From: Methylophaga sp.
Lineage (GTDB): Bacteria > Pseudomonadota > Gammaproteobacteria > Nitrosococcales > Methylophagaceae
Direction: 5' to 3'
Assembly: GCF_009711715.1 (NCBI RefSeq)
Contig: NZ_VENF01000012.1
Span: 42,683-106,682, forward strand
DNA length: 64,000 nt
Below are positions 34,016 through 43,822 of the stretch, piece by piece. A model generated the notes under the pieces. It was not told where the DNA came from. It searched no databases and was given only the letters and a program-made list of their open reading frames with translations. The position numbers were made by a program, and so were the translations under genes. Each line of letters starts with the position of its first letter. Position 1 is the stretch's first letter.

Positions 34016-34708
34016 ATGAAAAGCATCCACTGCAACGGTGTCGAGGTTGAGGTTATCCGCAGCAAACGGCGTAAGACGCTGTCGCTGGCGATTCGCGATG
34101 GCGAGGTCCAACTGCGGATCCCGGCGCGTTTACCCATGCAGCAGGCCGAATATTTTGTGCAGCAGAAAAGTGGCTGGATTCAGCAGAAACTGGCTGCTCA
34201 CCCGCCGGTCGCCCCCAAACAGTTCGTCAATGGTGAGCGCCTGCTCTACCTGGGCATTCCCTATCAACTGGCTGTGTATCCATCACAGCCTGGCAGGAAA
34301 GTGACACTCATCGATAAGCGATTCTGTGTCGAGCATCGCGGTCGGCAAGCCAGCGAAGTCGCGCTGAAAAAACAAATCACTGACTGGTACAAACAGCAGG
34401 CACAAAGCTGGCTGGCTGAGCGATGTGAACTGCTGGCACGGCAGACCGGTTTTAAACCCGGCACCATTGAAGTCAAAACCTACCGGGCCCGCTGGGGCAG
34501 TTGTACCCTGTCCGGCAAAATACAGCTCAACTGGAAACTGATAATGGCACCAGCCAAAATCATTGACTACGTCATCATTCACGAACTGTGTCATTTGCGA
34601 CAGCACAACCACTCGCCTGCTTTCTGGCGACTGGTTGAACAATTTGACCCGGACTTCACGCAGCATCGGGCATGGTTGAAAATAAACGGACAGCAGCTTC
34701 AGCTGTAA
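34016..34708 (+). CDS. YgjP-like zinc metallopeptidase domain protein (DUF45)
   Basis: This 230-residue cytoplasmic protein has the zinc site HELCHLRQHNHSPAFW (about residues 186-201), with the HExxH-like motif read as HELCH, and the preceding block KTYRARWGSCTLSGKIQLNW typical of the M48-related YgjP/WLM group. The N-terminus (RSKRRKTLSLAIRDGEVQLRIP) also matches. No signal peptide is present. The physiological substrate of this family is not known. It is divergent from dusA. Confidence 0.88.
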   Translation: MKSIHCNGVEVEVIRSKRRKTLSLAIRDGEVQLRIPARLPMQQAEYFVQQKSGWIQQKLAAHPPVAPKQFVNGERLLYLGIPYQLAVYPSQPGRKVTLIDKRFCVEHRGRQASEVALKKQITDWYKQQAQSWLAERCELLARQTGFKPGTIEVKTYRARWGSCTLSGKIQLNWKLIMAPAKIIDYVIIHELCHLRQHNHSPAFWRLVEQFDPDFTQHRAWLKINGQQLQL

Positions 34709-34780
34709 ACCCTGACTAAACCCGACAACCAGGTTTAGAAGCTTGAAAAATCTGCCGTTTCGATTAATATGTCGACTTTC

Positions 34781-34850
34781 GGATAAGGAACGCTGCAACA
34801 GGGCACATCCTGCTAGGCTTATCCAACAGTATTCATCTAACTGCGTTCAT
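34781..34850 (+). promoter_or_regulatory. S-adenosylhomocysteine (SAH) riboswitch upstream of metK-ahcY
   Basis: GGATAAG (34781-34787) pairs with CTTATCC (34818-34824) as the closing stem. It encloses the core GAACGCTGCAACAGG and CCTGCTAGG, where CAGG and CCTG form an inner stem. The ACGCTGCAAC block and the AGGCT on the 3' side match the conserved core of the proteobacterial SAH riboswitch class. The 3' limit is approximate. Known members turn on SAH-recycling genes when SAH builds up. Here the leader precedes metK and ahcY about 90 bases before the metK start. The call is from memory of the consensus. Confidence 0.75.
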
Positions 34851-34940
34851 TATTAACAGGTAACTGATAGTAATGAGCACTGTTCCCGACTCATGGCACC
34901 ACTATCATTACCTTGAACTGATGTAATGAGGAAGCTGGCT

Positions 34941-36104
34941 ATGAGTAGTAACTATCTTTTCACTTCTGAGTCCGTGTCAGAAGGTCATCCGGATAAAGTC
35001 GCTGATCAGATTTCTGACGCCATCCTGGACGAGATTCTGCGACAGGATCCCAAAGCCCGGGTCGCCTGCGAGACCCTGATCAAGACCGGCGCCGCAATTA
35101 TCGCCGGTGAAATCACCACTTCAGCCTGGGTCGACCTGGAAGATGTGGTCCGTAAAACTATCACCGATATCGGCTATAACAGTTCTGAAGTGGGTTTCGA
35201 TGGTCAGACCTGTGCCGTCATGTCACTGATCGGTAAACAATCCTCCGATATCGCCATGGGCGTGGACCGTGATACTGAAGAAAATCAGGGAGCCGGTGAC
35301 CAGGGGCTGATGTTTGGCTATGCCAGTAATGAAACCGATGTGTTGATGCCGGCACCGATTACGTATGCCCACCGTCTGGTGAAAAGACAGGCACATATCC
35401 GTAAAAGCGGTGAACTGAGCTGGCTGCGTCCGGATGCCAAAAGTCAGGTGACCTTTGTCTATCAGGACGGCAAACCGGTCGGTATTGATGCCGTGGTGCT
35501 TTCCACCCAGCACAGTCCGGAAATCTCTCAGGCGGATCTGCGTGAGGCGGTGATGGAACACATCATCAAACCGGTTCTGCCGCAGGAATGGCTGACGCCA
35601 AAAACCCATATCCATATCAACCCGACCGGCCGTTTTATTATCGGCGGTCCGGTCGGTGATGCCGGCCTGACCGGTCGCAAGATCATCGTGGATACCTACG
35701 GCGGCATGGCACGTCACGGTGGCGGTGCTTTCTCCGGTAAGGATCCGTCCAAGGTCGACCGCAGTGCAGCCTATGCCGGTCGTTATGTGGCCAAGAACAT
35801 TGTTGCCGCCGGCCTCGCTGACCGTTGTGAAATTCAGGTCTCCTACGCCATCGGTGTGGCTGAGCCGACCTCGATCAGCGTCGAGACCTTCGGCACCGGC
35901 AAAATTCCGCAGGAACGGCTGGAACTGCTGGTCAGGGAACATTTTGATCTGCGCCCGGTCGGTCTTATCAAAATGCTCGACCTCATCAAACCGATGTACC
36001 AGCAAACTGCTGCCTATGGCCATTTCGGCCGTGAAGGTGTCGGCTTCAGCTGGGAAAATACCGATATGGCAGACGTATTACGCGACGCCGCCGGTCTGAA
36101 ATAA
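34941..36104 (+). CDS. metK: S-adenosylmethionine synthetase
   Basis: MetK makes SAM from methionine and ATP. The protein (387 residues from this start) has [31 protein letters not shown], the phosphate-binding [16 protein letters not shown] (about 260) and ISVETFGTG. The ATG at 34941 is preferred because GAGGAAG lies at a good distance and [12 protein letters not shown] is the usual N-terminus; an ATG 15 bases upstream is in frame. It heads a methyl-cycle operon with ahcY 13 bases downstream, behind the SAH riboswitch. Confidence 0.96.
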   Translation: MSSNYLFTSESVSEGHPDKVADQISDAILDEILRQDPKARVACETLIKTGAAIIAGEITTSAWVDLEDVVRKTITDIGYNSSEVGFDGQTCAVMSLIGKQSSDIAMGVDRDTEENQGAGDQGLMFGYASNETDVLMPAPITYAHRLVKRQAHIRKSGELSWLRPDAKSQVTFVYQDGKPVGIDAVVLSTQHSPEISQADLREAVMEHIIKPVLPQEWLTPKTHIHINPTGRFIIGGPVGDAGLTGRKIIVDTYGGMARHGGGAFSGKDPSKVDRSAAYAGRYVAKNIVAAGLADRCEIQVSYAIGVAEPTSISVETFGTGKIPQERLELLVREHFDLRPVGLIKMLDLIKPMYQQTAAYGHFGREGVGFSWENTDMADVLRDAAGLK

Positions 36105-36117
36105 TCAAGGAATTATC

Positions 36118-37428
36118 ATGGAATCTGCAATCGAAAACCTCAACCCCGACTATAAAGTCGCTGATATCTCTCTGGCCAAGTGGGGCCATCAGGAAATCAA
36201 AATCGCCGAGAGCGAAATGCCCGGCCTGATGGCTTTGCGTGAAGAATATGCCGGTCAGGCGCCGCTGAAAGGTGCCCGTATCGCCGGCTGTCTGCATATG
36301 ACTATCCAGACCGCGGTACTGATCGAAACCCTGATCGAGCTGGGAGCTGAAGTCCGCTGGTCTTCCTGCAATATCTTCTCAACCCAGGATCATGCCGCAG
36401 CAGCCATTGCTGATCAGGGCATCCCGGTGTTTGCCTGGAAAGGCGAAACTGAAGAGGAAGCGGTCTGGTGCATTGAACAAACCATTGTCGGCCCCAACGG
36501 CTGGCGTCCGAATATGATCCTGGACGATGGCGGTGACCTGACCCTGATCATGCACGAGAAATATCCGGAACTGCTGGATGATGTCAAAGGCCTGTCGGAA
36601 GAAACCACCACCGGCGTGCACCGTCTCTACGAAATGATGAAACAGGGCACACTGAAAGTGCCGGCCATCAACGTCAATGATTCGGTCACCAAATCCAAGT
36701 TCGATAACCTCTACGGTTGCCGTGAGTCACTGCTGGACGGTATCAAACGCGCCACCGACGTGATGATCGCAGGTAAAATCTGCGTCGTACTGGGTTACGG
36801 TGATGTCGGTAAAGGCTGTGCACAGGCATTCCGCGGCATGGGTGCGACCGTACTGGTTACCGAAATCGATCCGATTTGCGCGCTGCAGGCGAGCATGGAA
36901 GGTTACCGCATCGTCACCATGGACGAAGCGGCGGCAATGGCTGATATTTTTGTCACCGCCACCGGCAATATCGATGTCATCACCCATGATCATATGAAAG
37001 CGATGAAGAACGAAGCCATCGTCTGCAATATCGGTCACTTTGATTCTGAAATTGATGTCGCGTCACTGCGTAAATACGAATGGGAAAACATCAAACCGCA
37101 GGTTGACCATATTATCTTCCCTGACGGCAAGCGCATCATTCTGCTGGCCGAAGGCCGCCTGGTGAACCTGGGTTGTGCTACCGGTCATCCGAGCTTTGTG
37201 ATGTCTGCGTCCTTCACCAATCAGGTCATGGCACAAATCGAACTGTGGCAACATAGTGACAACTATGAAAACCGTGTTTATGTGCTGCCCAAGAAGCTGG
37301 ACGAGAAAGTCGCCCAGCTGCATCTGGGCCGTATCGGTGCCAGCCTGACCCAGCTGACCCCGGAACAGGCGAAGTACCTCGGTCTGGAACAGGAAGGACC
37401 TTACAAACCTGATCACTACAGGTATTAA
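36118..37428 (+). CDS. ahcY: S-adenosylhomocysteine hydrolase
   Basis: AhcY splits SAH into adenosine and homocysteine with bound NAD, removing a strong inhibitor of methyltransferases. The 436-residue protein has [35 protein letters not shown] and the NAD-binding [20 protein letters not shown] (about 220-240). The C-terminal [20 protein letters not shown] and KPDHYRY end match the family. It is the last gene before a terminator and is probably controlled by the SAH riboswitch through metK. Confidence 0.96.
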   Translation: MESAIENLNPDYKVADISLAKWGHQEIKIAESEMPGLMALREEYAGQAPLKGARIAGCLHMTIQTAVLIETLIELGAEVRWSSCNIFSTQDHAAAAIADQGIPVFAWKGETEEEAVWCIEQTIVGPNGWRPNMILDDGGDLTLIMHEKYPELLDDVKGLSEETTTGVHRLYEMMKQGTLKVPAINVNDSVTKSKFDNLYGCRESLLDGIKRATDVMIAGKICVVLGYGDVGKGCAQAFRGMGATVLVTEIDPICALQASMEGYRIVTMDEAAAMADIFVTATGNIDVITHDHMKAMKNEAIVCNIGHFDSEIDVASLRKYEWENIKPQVDHIIFPDGKRIILLAEGRLVNLGCATGHPSFVMSASFTNQVMAQIELWQHSDNYENRVYVLPKKLDEKVAQLHLGRIGASLTQLTPEQAKYLGLEQEGPYKPDHYRY

Positions 37429-37442
37429 TCTCTTATCAGTTA

Positions 37443-37473
37443 AAATGGGCTGATTTTTTCAGCCCATTTTTTT
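37443..37473 (+). terminator. Rho-independent terminator after ahcY
   Basis: AAATGGGCTGA and TCAGCCCATTT form an 11-bp stem with a short T loop, then a T-tract. metF starts 16 bases later, so metF either relies on readthrough or has a promoter inside this area. Confidence 0.93.
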
Positions 37474-37488
37474 ATTCAAGACAAAAAC

Positions 37489-38343
37489 ATGTCCAAAAAT
37501 CTGACGCTCAGCTGTGAGTTTTTCCCGCCAAAAACCGAAAAAGGTGTGGCGAATCTGCGCCGTGTTCGTGAGGCACTAATCCCGCTTGCGCCCGAGTTTT
37601 ACTCAGTGACATTTGGGGCCGGTGGCTCAACCCAGGACAACACCATGGAAGCGGTGCTGGAAATCCAGGAGCAGCAACCCTCGACTGGAATTGATGCCGC
37701 GCCACATCTGTCGTGTGTCGGTTCAAGTGCTGACCGCCTGCGGGAAATGCTTGATATCTATCAACAAAACGGCATTCACCGTATCGTTGCTTTACGCGGC
37801 GATCTGCCTTCGGGTATGCGGGATCCGGGCGATTTCCGCTATGCCAGTGAACTGGTCGAATTTATCCGCAGGGAAACCGGTGATTATTTCGATATCGAGG
37901 TCGCCGCCTATCCGGAAGTGCATCCACAGGCTCAGACCGCTGAATTTGATCTGGATAACTTCAAACGTAAGGTCGATGCCGGTGCAAACAGCGCCATTAC
38001 CCAGTATTTCTACAATATCGATGCTTACCGCTTCTTCCTCGACCGCTGTGTGCAGAAAGGTATTGATATTCCGATTATTCCGGGCATTATGCCGATCAAT
38101 AACTTTGCACAGCTGGCACGTTTCTCAGCCAGTTGCGGTGCTGAAATCCCGCGCTGGCTGCGTAAACGGCTGGAAGAATTTTACGACGATACCGAGTCGA
38201 TGAAAGCCTTCAGCCTGGATTTTCTGACTGAATTCACCCGTCAGCTGATTGAGCTCGATGTGCCGGGACTGCACTTCTACACCATGAACAAGACCGAGCC
38301 GACTCTGACCATTTGTCAGCGACTGAACCTGATTAAGCAATAA
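37489..38343 (+). CDS. metF: 5,10-methylenetetrahydrofolate reductase
   Basis: MetF supplies methyl-THF for methionine synthesis with FAD and NADH. The 284-residue TIM barrel shows LSCEFFPPKTEKG, FYSVTFGAGGSTQDNT, HLSCVGSS, VALRGDLP and SAITQYFYN, all standard for the family. It follows ahcY across a terminator hairpin, completing a methionine-cycle cluster. Confidence 0.95.
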   Translation: MSKNLTLSCEFFPPKTEKGVANLRRVREALIPLAPEFYSVTFGAGGSTQDNTMEAVLEIQEQQPSTGIDAAPHLSCVGSSADRLREMLDIYQQNGIHRIVALRGDLPSGMRDPGDFRYASELVEFIRRETGDYFDIEVAAYPEVHPQAQTAEFDLDNFKRKVDAGANSAITQYFYNIDAYRFFLDRCVQKGIDIPIIPGIMPINNFAQLARFSASCGAEIPRWLRKRLEEFYDDTESMKAFSLDFLTEFTRQLIELDVPGLHFYTMNKTEPTLTICQRLNLIKQ

Positions 38344-38363
38344 TGCAGAAAGGTGGCTGAGCG

Positions 38364-39056
38364 ATGAATTATTTTGCTGATTCTTTCGCTGCTGCCTTTG
38401 CGCTGATATGGCAGCTCGATCCGGAAATTATGCGGATTGTCTTCACATCGGTATTTATCTCCCTGTCAGCATCGGTAATTGCCGCTGTGCTGGCCATCCC
38501 GGCTGGCGTCGTAATGGCTTTAAACCGCTTCAGGGGCAAGCGGATAATCCAGCATTTACTTAACACGCTGATGGCCATGCCTACCGTGGTTATCGGTCTG
38601 CTGCTTTATGGTTTGTTCAGCCGCGCCGGTCCGCTTGGCGAATGGGGACTGCTTTACACCCCGACCGCGATTATTATCGCCCAGGCGATATTAATTTTTC
38701 CGATCATGATGAACCTGACCGTCACCGCGGTGAACGCGGCGGATCCCAGACTGATACCCACCTTGAGAAGCCTCGGGGCACGCACTCTGCCGATGATGCT
38801 ACAGGTTATCCGTACCACCCGTTTTGCGATTCTGGCAGGCGTAATTACCGGTTTTGGCCGGGCTATCGGTGAGGTCGGCGCGGCGATGATGCTGGGCGGT
38901 AATATCGAGGGTTTTACCCGCACCATGACCACGGCCATTGCGCTGGAAACCAGTAAGGGCGAATTCGAACTGGGACTGGCACTGGGCATGGTGCTGCTGT
39001 TGATCGCTTTTGTACTCAACTTTCTTTTATCAGCCCTCAATAAGGCCAGATCATGA
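38364..39056 (+). CDS. tupB: Tungstate-type ABC transporter permease
   Basis: This 230-residue inner-membrane protein has about five or six helices. The coupling-loop region LRSLGARTLPMMLQVIRTTR and GFGRAIGEVGAAMMLGGNI are typical of TupB/WtpB-like oxyanion permeases. It overlaps the start of the ATPase gene by four bases. No periplasmic binding protein gene is adjacent. Tungstate (or molybdate) uptake would serve W- or Mo-containing formate dehydrogenases in a methylotroph; substrate choice is inferred from the family. Confidence 0.82.
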   Translation: MNYFADSFAAAFALIWQLDPEIMRIVFTSVFISLSASVIAAVLAIPAGVVMALNRFRGKRIIQHLLNTLMAMPTVVIGLLLYGLFSRAGPLGEWGLLYTPTAIIIAQAILIFPIMMNLTVTAVNAADPRLIPTLRSLGARTLPMMLQVIRTTRFAILAGVITGFGRAIGEVGAAMMLGGNIEGFTRTMTTAIALETSKGEFELGLALGMVLLLIAFVLNFLLSALNKARS

Positions 39057-40045
39057 TCCCGGCCTATCAACTCAATGACATACAGGTTCGTTTTGATGGC
39101 CGTGAAGTACTGAATATACCGTCACTGAGCCTCAGCCTTAATCAAAGCACGGCGCTACTGGGTGAAAACGGTGCCGGTAAATCCACGCTGATGAATTGTC
39201 TGGCCTTTGTTCAAGCCCCTGATCAGGGACAAATTATCCTGTTACAGGAAACCGTCGGTACCAGGTTGACCGCTGCACAGCGCCGGCGGATCGGCTATGT
39301 CACGCAGCAACCTTATATGCTCAATGGCACGGTTCGAGACAACCTGAAACTGGCACTCAGACTGCAGCAGATCCCGCGCCCGCAACATCACACGCTGATA
39401 GAAAAGACCCTGGCCATGGTCAATCTGATGCCGCAGGCTGATCAGGATGCAGCAACACTGTCCGGCGGTGAACTCAAGCGTGCGGCGATCGCGCGGGCGA
39501 TCGTGTATGAACCGGATATTCTGCTTCTGGATGAACCCTTTTCACATCTGGATCAGCGTCATATCCGCCAACTGGAAACCAGCATCCGTCAGTTTGCTTC
39601 CCAGGACGGTAAGACCGTGATTTTCTCGACTCATGACCGGCTGCAGGCGATGGCGGTTGCCGACAACTCGATCAATCTGGTCAATGGCCGAGTTACCAAT
39701 GCGCCACTGCTGAATCTCTATCATGGCCGAAGCCAGCAGCAGTTATTTAACACCGGCAATCTGCTGATTCATATTGGTGAAACCGATGCCGACGCCCGTC
39801 ATATCGCAATCGATCCACGACAGATTATTGTGTCTGATCAACCACTGCATCACACCAGCATGCTCAACAGTTTCGCTGGCAGGTTGACGCAGATTGCCGA
39901 GGAAGGCGGACAAGTCCGGCTGATGATCGATTGCGGCGAGCCGTTTTATGCCGTCATCACCCCGACTTCGCTGCACAACCTCGCGCTGCAACTGGGAGAT
40001 ACGGTCTGGGTTAATTTTAAAGCCAGTGCCGTCAGTGTGTTCTGA
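39053..40045 (+). CDS. tupC: Tungstate-type ABC transporter ATP-binding protein
   Basis: This 330-residue ATPase partners the permease before it. Walker A is GENGAGKSTLMN, the signature is LSGGELKRAAIARAI, and Walker B is DILLLDEPFSHLD. The last 100 residues form an extra domain resembling a TOBE/Mop-like oxyanion-binding fold (ending LGDTVWVNFKASAVSVF), which in related systems senses the transported anion. The start overlaps tupB. Confidence 0.85.
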   Translation: MIPAYQLNDIQVRFDGREVLNIPSLSLSLNQSTALLGENGAGKSTLMNCLAFVQAPDQGQIILLQETVGTRLTAAQRRRIGYVTQQPYMLNGTVRDNLKLALRLQQIPRPQHHTLIEKTLAMVNLMPQADQDAATLSGGELKRAAIARAIVYEPDILLLDEPFSHLDQRHIRQLETSIRQFASQDGKTVIFSTHDRLQAMAVADNSINLVNGRVTNAPLLNLYHGRSQQQLFNTGNLLIHIGETDADARHIAIDPRQIIVSDQPLHHTSMLNSFAGRLTQIAEEGGQVRLMIDCGEPFYAVITPTSLHNLALQLGDTVWVNFKASAVSVF

Positions 40046-40184
40046 TGGCTTTGCCGCGCAATGACCGGCACACAAAGCAGATTGTTTTTCAGTTCACAGA
40101 ACATTTTGTCGTGATCCTGTAGGCAATGGCATAAGACTTGCGGTAACATAAACTCATGGTCGCAACATTAGTCCCAAAACACTT

Positions 40185-41639
40185 GTGAAACCCTCATTAC
40201 AGCTACGTGTAGGCCAAAGTCTGTCGATGACTCCGCAGCTGCAGCAGGCGATCCGCTTATTGCAACTGTCGTCGCTGGAACTACAGGCTGAAATCCAGGA
40301 AGCATTGGAAACCAACCCGTTACTGGAAGTCGAGGAAGACTACGACTATGACGAGAATGCGGCCAGTCGCAGTGACGATGATCAGGCCAGCCGTGATATC
40401 AGCCAGCTGGAAAATCAGGACATACCCGAAGATTTGCCTGTCGATACCAAGTGGGAAGATATGTATGACCACCAGCCTGTCTCGAATACAGGCAGCAGCC
40501 CGATGGGTGACAGTGATCTGGAACGGGACAATCAGGACGAAAGTACCGACACCCTACAACAGCATCTGCTGTGGCAGATGCGATTGACTCCCTTTTCAGA
40601 AACCGAAGCCGCCATCGCCACCATGATCATCGACTCAGTGGAAGATGACGGCTATCTTAAAACCACGCTGGAAGACATTCACGACAGTTTGAGCGAAGAG
40701 TTTGAGGATCTGGAGCTGGATGAAATTGAAACCGTACTGCATCGGATTCAGCATTTTGATCCGGTGGGTGTGGCAGCCCGTGATCTGCGCGAATGCCTGC
40801 TGATTCAACTGCGCGTTTATGAAGCTTCCGGTCTTCCGCATATCGATCTGCTGCGCGAGCTGGTCGACAAACATCTCGATACCCTCGCCAAACGTGATTA
40901 CGCCCAAATCAAACGGGCACTTAAAGTCTCAGACGATGAACTGACCGAACTGGTGCGCTCGATTCAGCTGCTCAACCCGCGTCCCGGCAGTCAAATTCAG
41001 ACTGACACTACCGAATATATTGTGCCCGATGTCTACGCACGCAAATATAAAGGTAAGTGGCAACTGTCCCTGAACCCGGACAATGCGCCGCGGCTGCAAA
41101 TTGCCGAGCACTATGCACAACTGGTTAATCGTGCTGATAACAGTGCTGAAAACACCTATCTCAAGAATAATCTGCAGGAAGCCCGCTGGTTTTTGAAAAG
41201 TCTGCAAAGCCGCAATGAAACCCTGCTCAAGGTCACCGAAGCGATTGTCGATCGGCAGAAAGACTTTCTCGATCACGGTGAAGAAGCGATGAAACCGCTG
41301 GTGCTGGCCGATATTGCCGAGGCAGTGGAAATGCATGAATCCACGATTTCCCGGGTTACCACCCGCAAATACCTGCATACACCGCGTGGTATTTTCGAGC
41401 TGAAGTATTTCTTTTCCAGCCATGTCAGCACTGAGGCCGGGGGTGAATGTTCAGCCACGGCAATCCGCGCTATCATCAAGAAACTGGTCGCGGCCGAAAA
41501 TCCGCGCAAACCACTGAGTGACAGTAAGATCGCCGCTATTCTGGGCGATCAGGGTATCAACGTCGCTCGACGGACGATTGCAAAGTATCGCGAGACGCTG
41601 GCCATCGCGCCATCGAACGAGCGAAAACGACTGGTCTGA
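40185..41639 (+). CDS. rpoN: RNA polymerase sigma-54 factor
   Basis: RpoN directs polymerase to -24/-12 promoters and needs enhancer-binding ATPases. The 484-residue protein has region I ([20 protein letters not shown]), an acidic region II (about 50-115), the core-binding and helix-turn-helix region III, and the RpoN box [10 protein letters not shown] near the C-terminus. A GTG start at 40185 gives the standard N-terminus. It heads the usual rpoN-hpf-ptsN cluster; lptAB, which often precede rpoN, are not here, and the tungstate transporter genes lie upstream instead. Confidence 0.96.
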   Translation: MKPSLQLRVGQSLSMTPQLQQAIRLLQLSSLELQAEIQEALETNPLLEVEEDYDYDENAASRSDDDQASRDISQLENQDIPEDLPVDTKWEDMYDHQPVSNTGSSPMGDSDLERDNQDESTDTLQQHLLWQMRLTPFSETEAAIATMIIDSVEDDGYLKTTLEDIHDSLSEEFEDLELDEIETVLHRIQHFDPVGVAARDLRECLLIQLRVYEASGLPHIDLLRELVDKHLDTLAKRDYAQIKRALKVSDDELTELVRSIQLLNPRPGSQIQTDTTEYIVPDVYARKYKGKWQLSLNPDNAPRLQIAEHYAQLVNRADNSAENTYLKNNLQEARWFLKSLQSRNETLLKVTEAIVDRQKDFLDHGEEAMKPLVLADIAEAVEMHESTISRVTTRKYLHTPRGIFELKYFFSSHVSTEAGGECSATAIRAIIKKLVAAENPRKPLSDSKIAAILGDQGINVARRTIAKYRETLAIAPSNERKRLV

Positions 41640-41674
41640 TCCAGTCATCACCACTCTAAAAGGAGTCTTAAGTT

Positions 41675-42001
41675 ATGCAATTAAATTTAAGCGGACAACA
41701 CGTCGAAATTACTGACAGCCTGCGTGATCACGTCAACAAAAAATTCGAAAAACTGACTCGTCATTTCGATAATATGACCAATGTTCACGTGATTCTCTCT
41801 GTGGAGAAACTGCGCCAGAAAGCAGAAGCCACAGTCCACGTCAGTGGCGCGGATCTGTTCGCCTCCGATGAAAACGAAAACATGTACAGCGCGATCGAAA
41901 ACCTCGTCGCCAAACTGGATCGTCAAATCATCAAGCATAAAGATAAAATCACTGATCACCATCAGGCGGTCGGTGCCGATATGAAGCACAGAAGCAATTA
42001 A
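41675..42001 (+). CDS. hpf: Ribosome hibernation promoting factor, short form
   Basis: This 108-residue protein binds the 30S subunit and promotes ribosome dimerisation when growth stops. The sequence LNLSGQHVEITDSLRDHVN at the start, then FDNMTNVHVILSVEKLRQKAE, matches short HPF (YhbH). It lacks the C-terminal dimerisation extension of long HPF. It lies 35 bases after rpoN with an AAGGAGT ribosome site. Confidence 0.95.
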   Translation: MQLNLSGQHVEITDSLRDHVNKKFEKLTRHFDNMTNVHVILSVEKLRQKAEATVHVSGADLFASDENENMYSAIENLVAKLDRQIIKHKDKITDHHQAVGADMKHRSN

Positions 42002-42021
42002 CTCTATTCACAGGACTTTCT

Positions 42022-42483
42022 ATGCTCATTGCCGCCTTATTGGTTAACGCTGACAGCATCAGTTATCGCGACCCGGCCTCCAGCAAGAAAAAAGTGCTGG
42101 AAAACCTGAGTCAGAAACTGGCTGCCAACACAACCGCGACAACGGCAGAGAAAATCTTCCAGGTTCTACTCGAGCGTGAACGGCTCGGCAGTACCGGACT
42201 GGGCAAGGGCGTGGCGATTCCCCACGCCCGTGTGCCCGGTCTGACGCATACCATCGCCGCCATGCTCACCCTGGAGACGCCGGTCGCCTTCGAATCTGCC
42301 GACAATCAGCCCATCGATATTGCTTTCGGTCTGCTGGTACCGGAAGAAGATACCGACCACCACTTGCAGCATCTTTCCCGTCTGGTCGCCCTGTTCCGCG
42401 ATCCGGAGATCTGCGACAAAATCCGCCACGCCGACAGTGCTGAAGCGATTTTCGAGCTGCTGCTGTCGATTGATGATGATTAA
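42022..42483 (+). CDS. ptsN: PTS regulatory protein EIIA-Ntr
   Basis: PtsN is the phosphate acceptor of the nitrogen-related PTS and regulates K+ transport, sigma-54 related and other functions rather than sugar import. The 153-residue protein contains the phosphorylated His in GVAIPHARVPG (about residue 67) and the STGLGKG block. It lies between hpf and hprK in a tight gene row. Confidence 0.95.
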   Translation: MLIAALLVNADSISYRDPASSKKKVLENLSQKLAANTTATTAEKIFQVLLERERLGSTGLGKGVAIPHARVPGLTHTIAAMLTLETPVAFESADNQPIDIAFGLLVPEEDTDHHLQHLSRLVALFRDPEICDKIRHADSAEAIFELLLSIDDD

Positions 42484-42486
42484 GCC

Positions 42487-42999
42487 ATGATTCCGCATCC
42501 CGATACCCAATCCTGTCATGGTGTCATGGTCTGTATTCATGGCCAGGGTGTGCTGATTACCGGTGAAGCCGGGATCGGCAAAAGCAGCCTGGCGCTGGAG
42601 CTGGTCGCCGAAGGCCATCAACTGGTGGCTGATGATGTGATTGAAGTCAGTTGCAGTGATAATCAGCTCTTCGGTCACTGCCCCAATATGCTCAAGGGCC
42701 TGCTCAACAGCCGCGAATTGGGCACTATTGATATTGAGAAGCTGTTCGGCATCAGCGCTACGGTTGAATCAGCGCCACTGCAATATATCGTCGAACTCAA
42801 CGAAAGTCCGCTGCCGACTCAACTGGAAGGTCAGCAACAGACCACCAGGCTCATGCAGCAAAACGTCACCAGTATCAGGCTTAACCCCCGCTCTGCCGCC
42901 AGCGTCGCATCGCGGCTGCTGACCTGGCTCAAACTGCAGCACCAGGCTGATGCCAATGAGGAACTCCGCCGCCGTCAGGCTGCACGAATGCAATCATGA
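42487..42999 (+). CDS. hprK: HPr kinase/phosphorylase, short (catalytic domain only)
   Basis: HprK phosphorylates HPr on a serine and reverses that reaction. Only the catalytic domain is encoded (170 residues). It has the P-loop GEAGIGKSSLALELV (about 27-41), LVADDVIEV with the catalytic Asp, and a shortened signature SRELGTIDIEKLFG. Full-length HprK has about 310 residues with an N-terminal domain, absent here. The gene starts three bases after ptsN with its own ATG, so this is a natural short form like that of alphaproteobacteria, not a fragment. The HPr at 43553 keeps the target serine. Confidence 0.88.
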   Translation: MIPHPDTQSCHGVMVCIHGQGVLITGEAGIGKSSLALELVAEGHQLVADDVIEVSCSDNQLFGHCPNMLKGLLNSRELGTIDIEKLFGISATVESAPLQYIVELNESPLPTQLEGQQQTTRLMQQNVTSIRLNPRSAASVASRLLTWLKLQHQADANEELRRRQAARMQS

Positions 43000-43148
43000 A
43001 TCCTGCTCATGGCTGGACCGCGCTATCAGACTCTGCAGGCCGTTAATATTTGCCTGTGCAGAGGATATCCATTACATTCAAAGCCGTCATAAGGCTGTCG
43101 CTGTGCCAGAACTGACAACTGCAGCAGCTGTTTTTACAGAGAGATGAG

Positions 43149-43556
43149 ATGACCGTAGGCATTTTACTCGTATCACATAACAACATCGGCACCGAGTTGA
43201 TCAACACGGCACGCCAGATGCTGTCCTGCTGTCCTTTGCCCACCAAAGTACTGTCGATTGAGTCCAAAGACCGGCCGGAAGCCATTCGGCTGGAACTGGA
43301 TGAAGACCTGAAGGGCCTGGACCAGGGTAATGGCATTTTGATTCTTACCGATATGTTCGGCTCGACGCCAAGTAATATCGCCTGTGCGGTGTCAGATCGC
43401 ACTGATATCCGCGTGGTTTCCGGACTCAATCTGCCAATGCTGATTCGGGTACTGAATTACCCGGCTTTGAGTCTGGATGAACTGGAAGTAAAAGCACTGA
43501 GTGGCGGCCAGGAAGGTGTGGTCCGCTGTCATCACTCGGGATACTCAAGTAAATGA
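43149..43556 (+). CDS. PTS EIIA component, mannose (Man) family
   Basis: This 135-residue protein is a single EIIA-Man domain that accepts phosphate from HPr. The active His is in ILLVSHNNIG near residue 10, and ILTDMFGSTPSN (about 60-71) is the other family block. No EIIB, EIIC or EIID gene is nearby, so a regulatory role is likely, as in other proteobacteria with this gene order. A 150-base gap separates it from hprK, where rapZ sits in many relatives; I see no rapZ here. Confidence 0.9.
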   Translation: MTVGILLVSHNNIGTELINTARQMLSCCPLPTKVLSIESKDRPEAIRLELDEDLKGLDQGNGILILTDMFGSTPSNIACAVSDRTDIRVVSGLNLPMLIRVLNYPALSLDELEVKALSGGQEGVVRCHHSGYSSK

Positions 43557-43822
43557 TGGAACAGACATATAAAATTATTAATAAACTCGGACTGCACGCC
43601 CGCGCTGCCGCTAAATTTGTGACCACAGCCTCGGCCTATCAGTCAGAAATTACCGTTTCGCGCGATGGCCGCAGCGTCAATGGCAAAAGCATTATGGGCG
43701 TGATGATGCTGGCCGCTGCTAAAGGCACGGAAATCCGGGTCAATGCGGTCGGTGATGATGCAGAAGCCGCACTGGCTGCCATCGGCACCCTCATCAATGA
43801 TTATTTCGGAGAAGGGGAATGA
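43553..43822 (+). CDS. ptsH: Phosphocarrier protein HPr
   Basis: HPr passes phosphate from EI to EIIA proteins. The 89-residue protein has the active His in NKLGLHARAAAKF (about residue 16) and the regulatory Ser in VNGKSIMGVMML (about 47), the HprK target. It overlaps both neighbours by four bases, indicating coupled translation with EIIA-Man and EI. Confidence 0.95.
   Translation: MMEQTYKIINKLGLHARAAAKFVTTASAYQSEITVSRDGRSVNGKSIMGVMMLAAAKGTEIRVNAVGDDAEAALAAIGTLINDYFGEGE

Noticed and set aside
33940..34137. Small minus-strand frame between dusA and the metallopeptidase gene
   Set aside because: Mostly overlaps the metallopeptidase coding region and has no recognisable features.
35223..36023. 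Minus-strand open frame of 266 codons opposite metK
   Set aside because: Fully overlapped by metK, whose motifs are unambiguous; the antisense translation is His/Gly/Thr-rich, as expected for a shadow.
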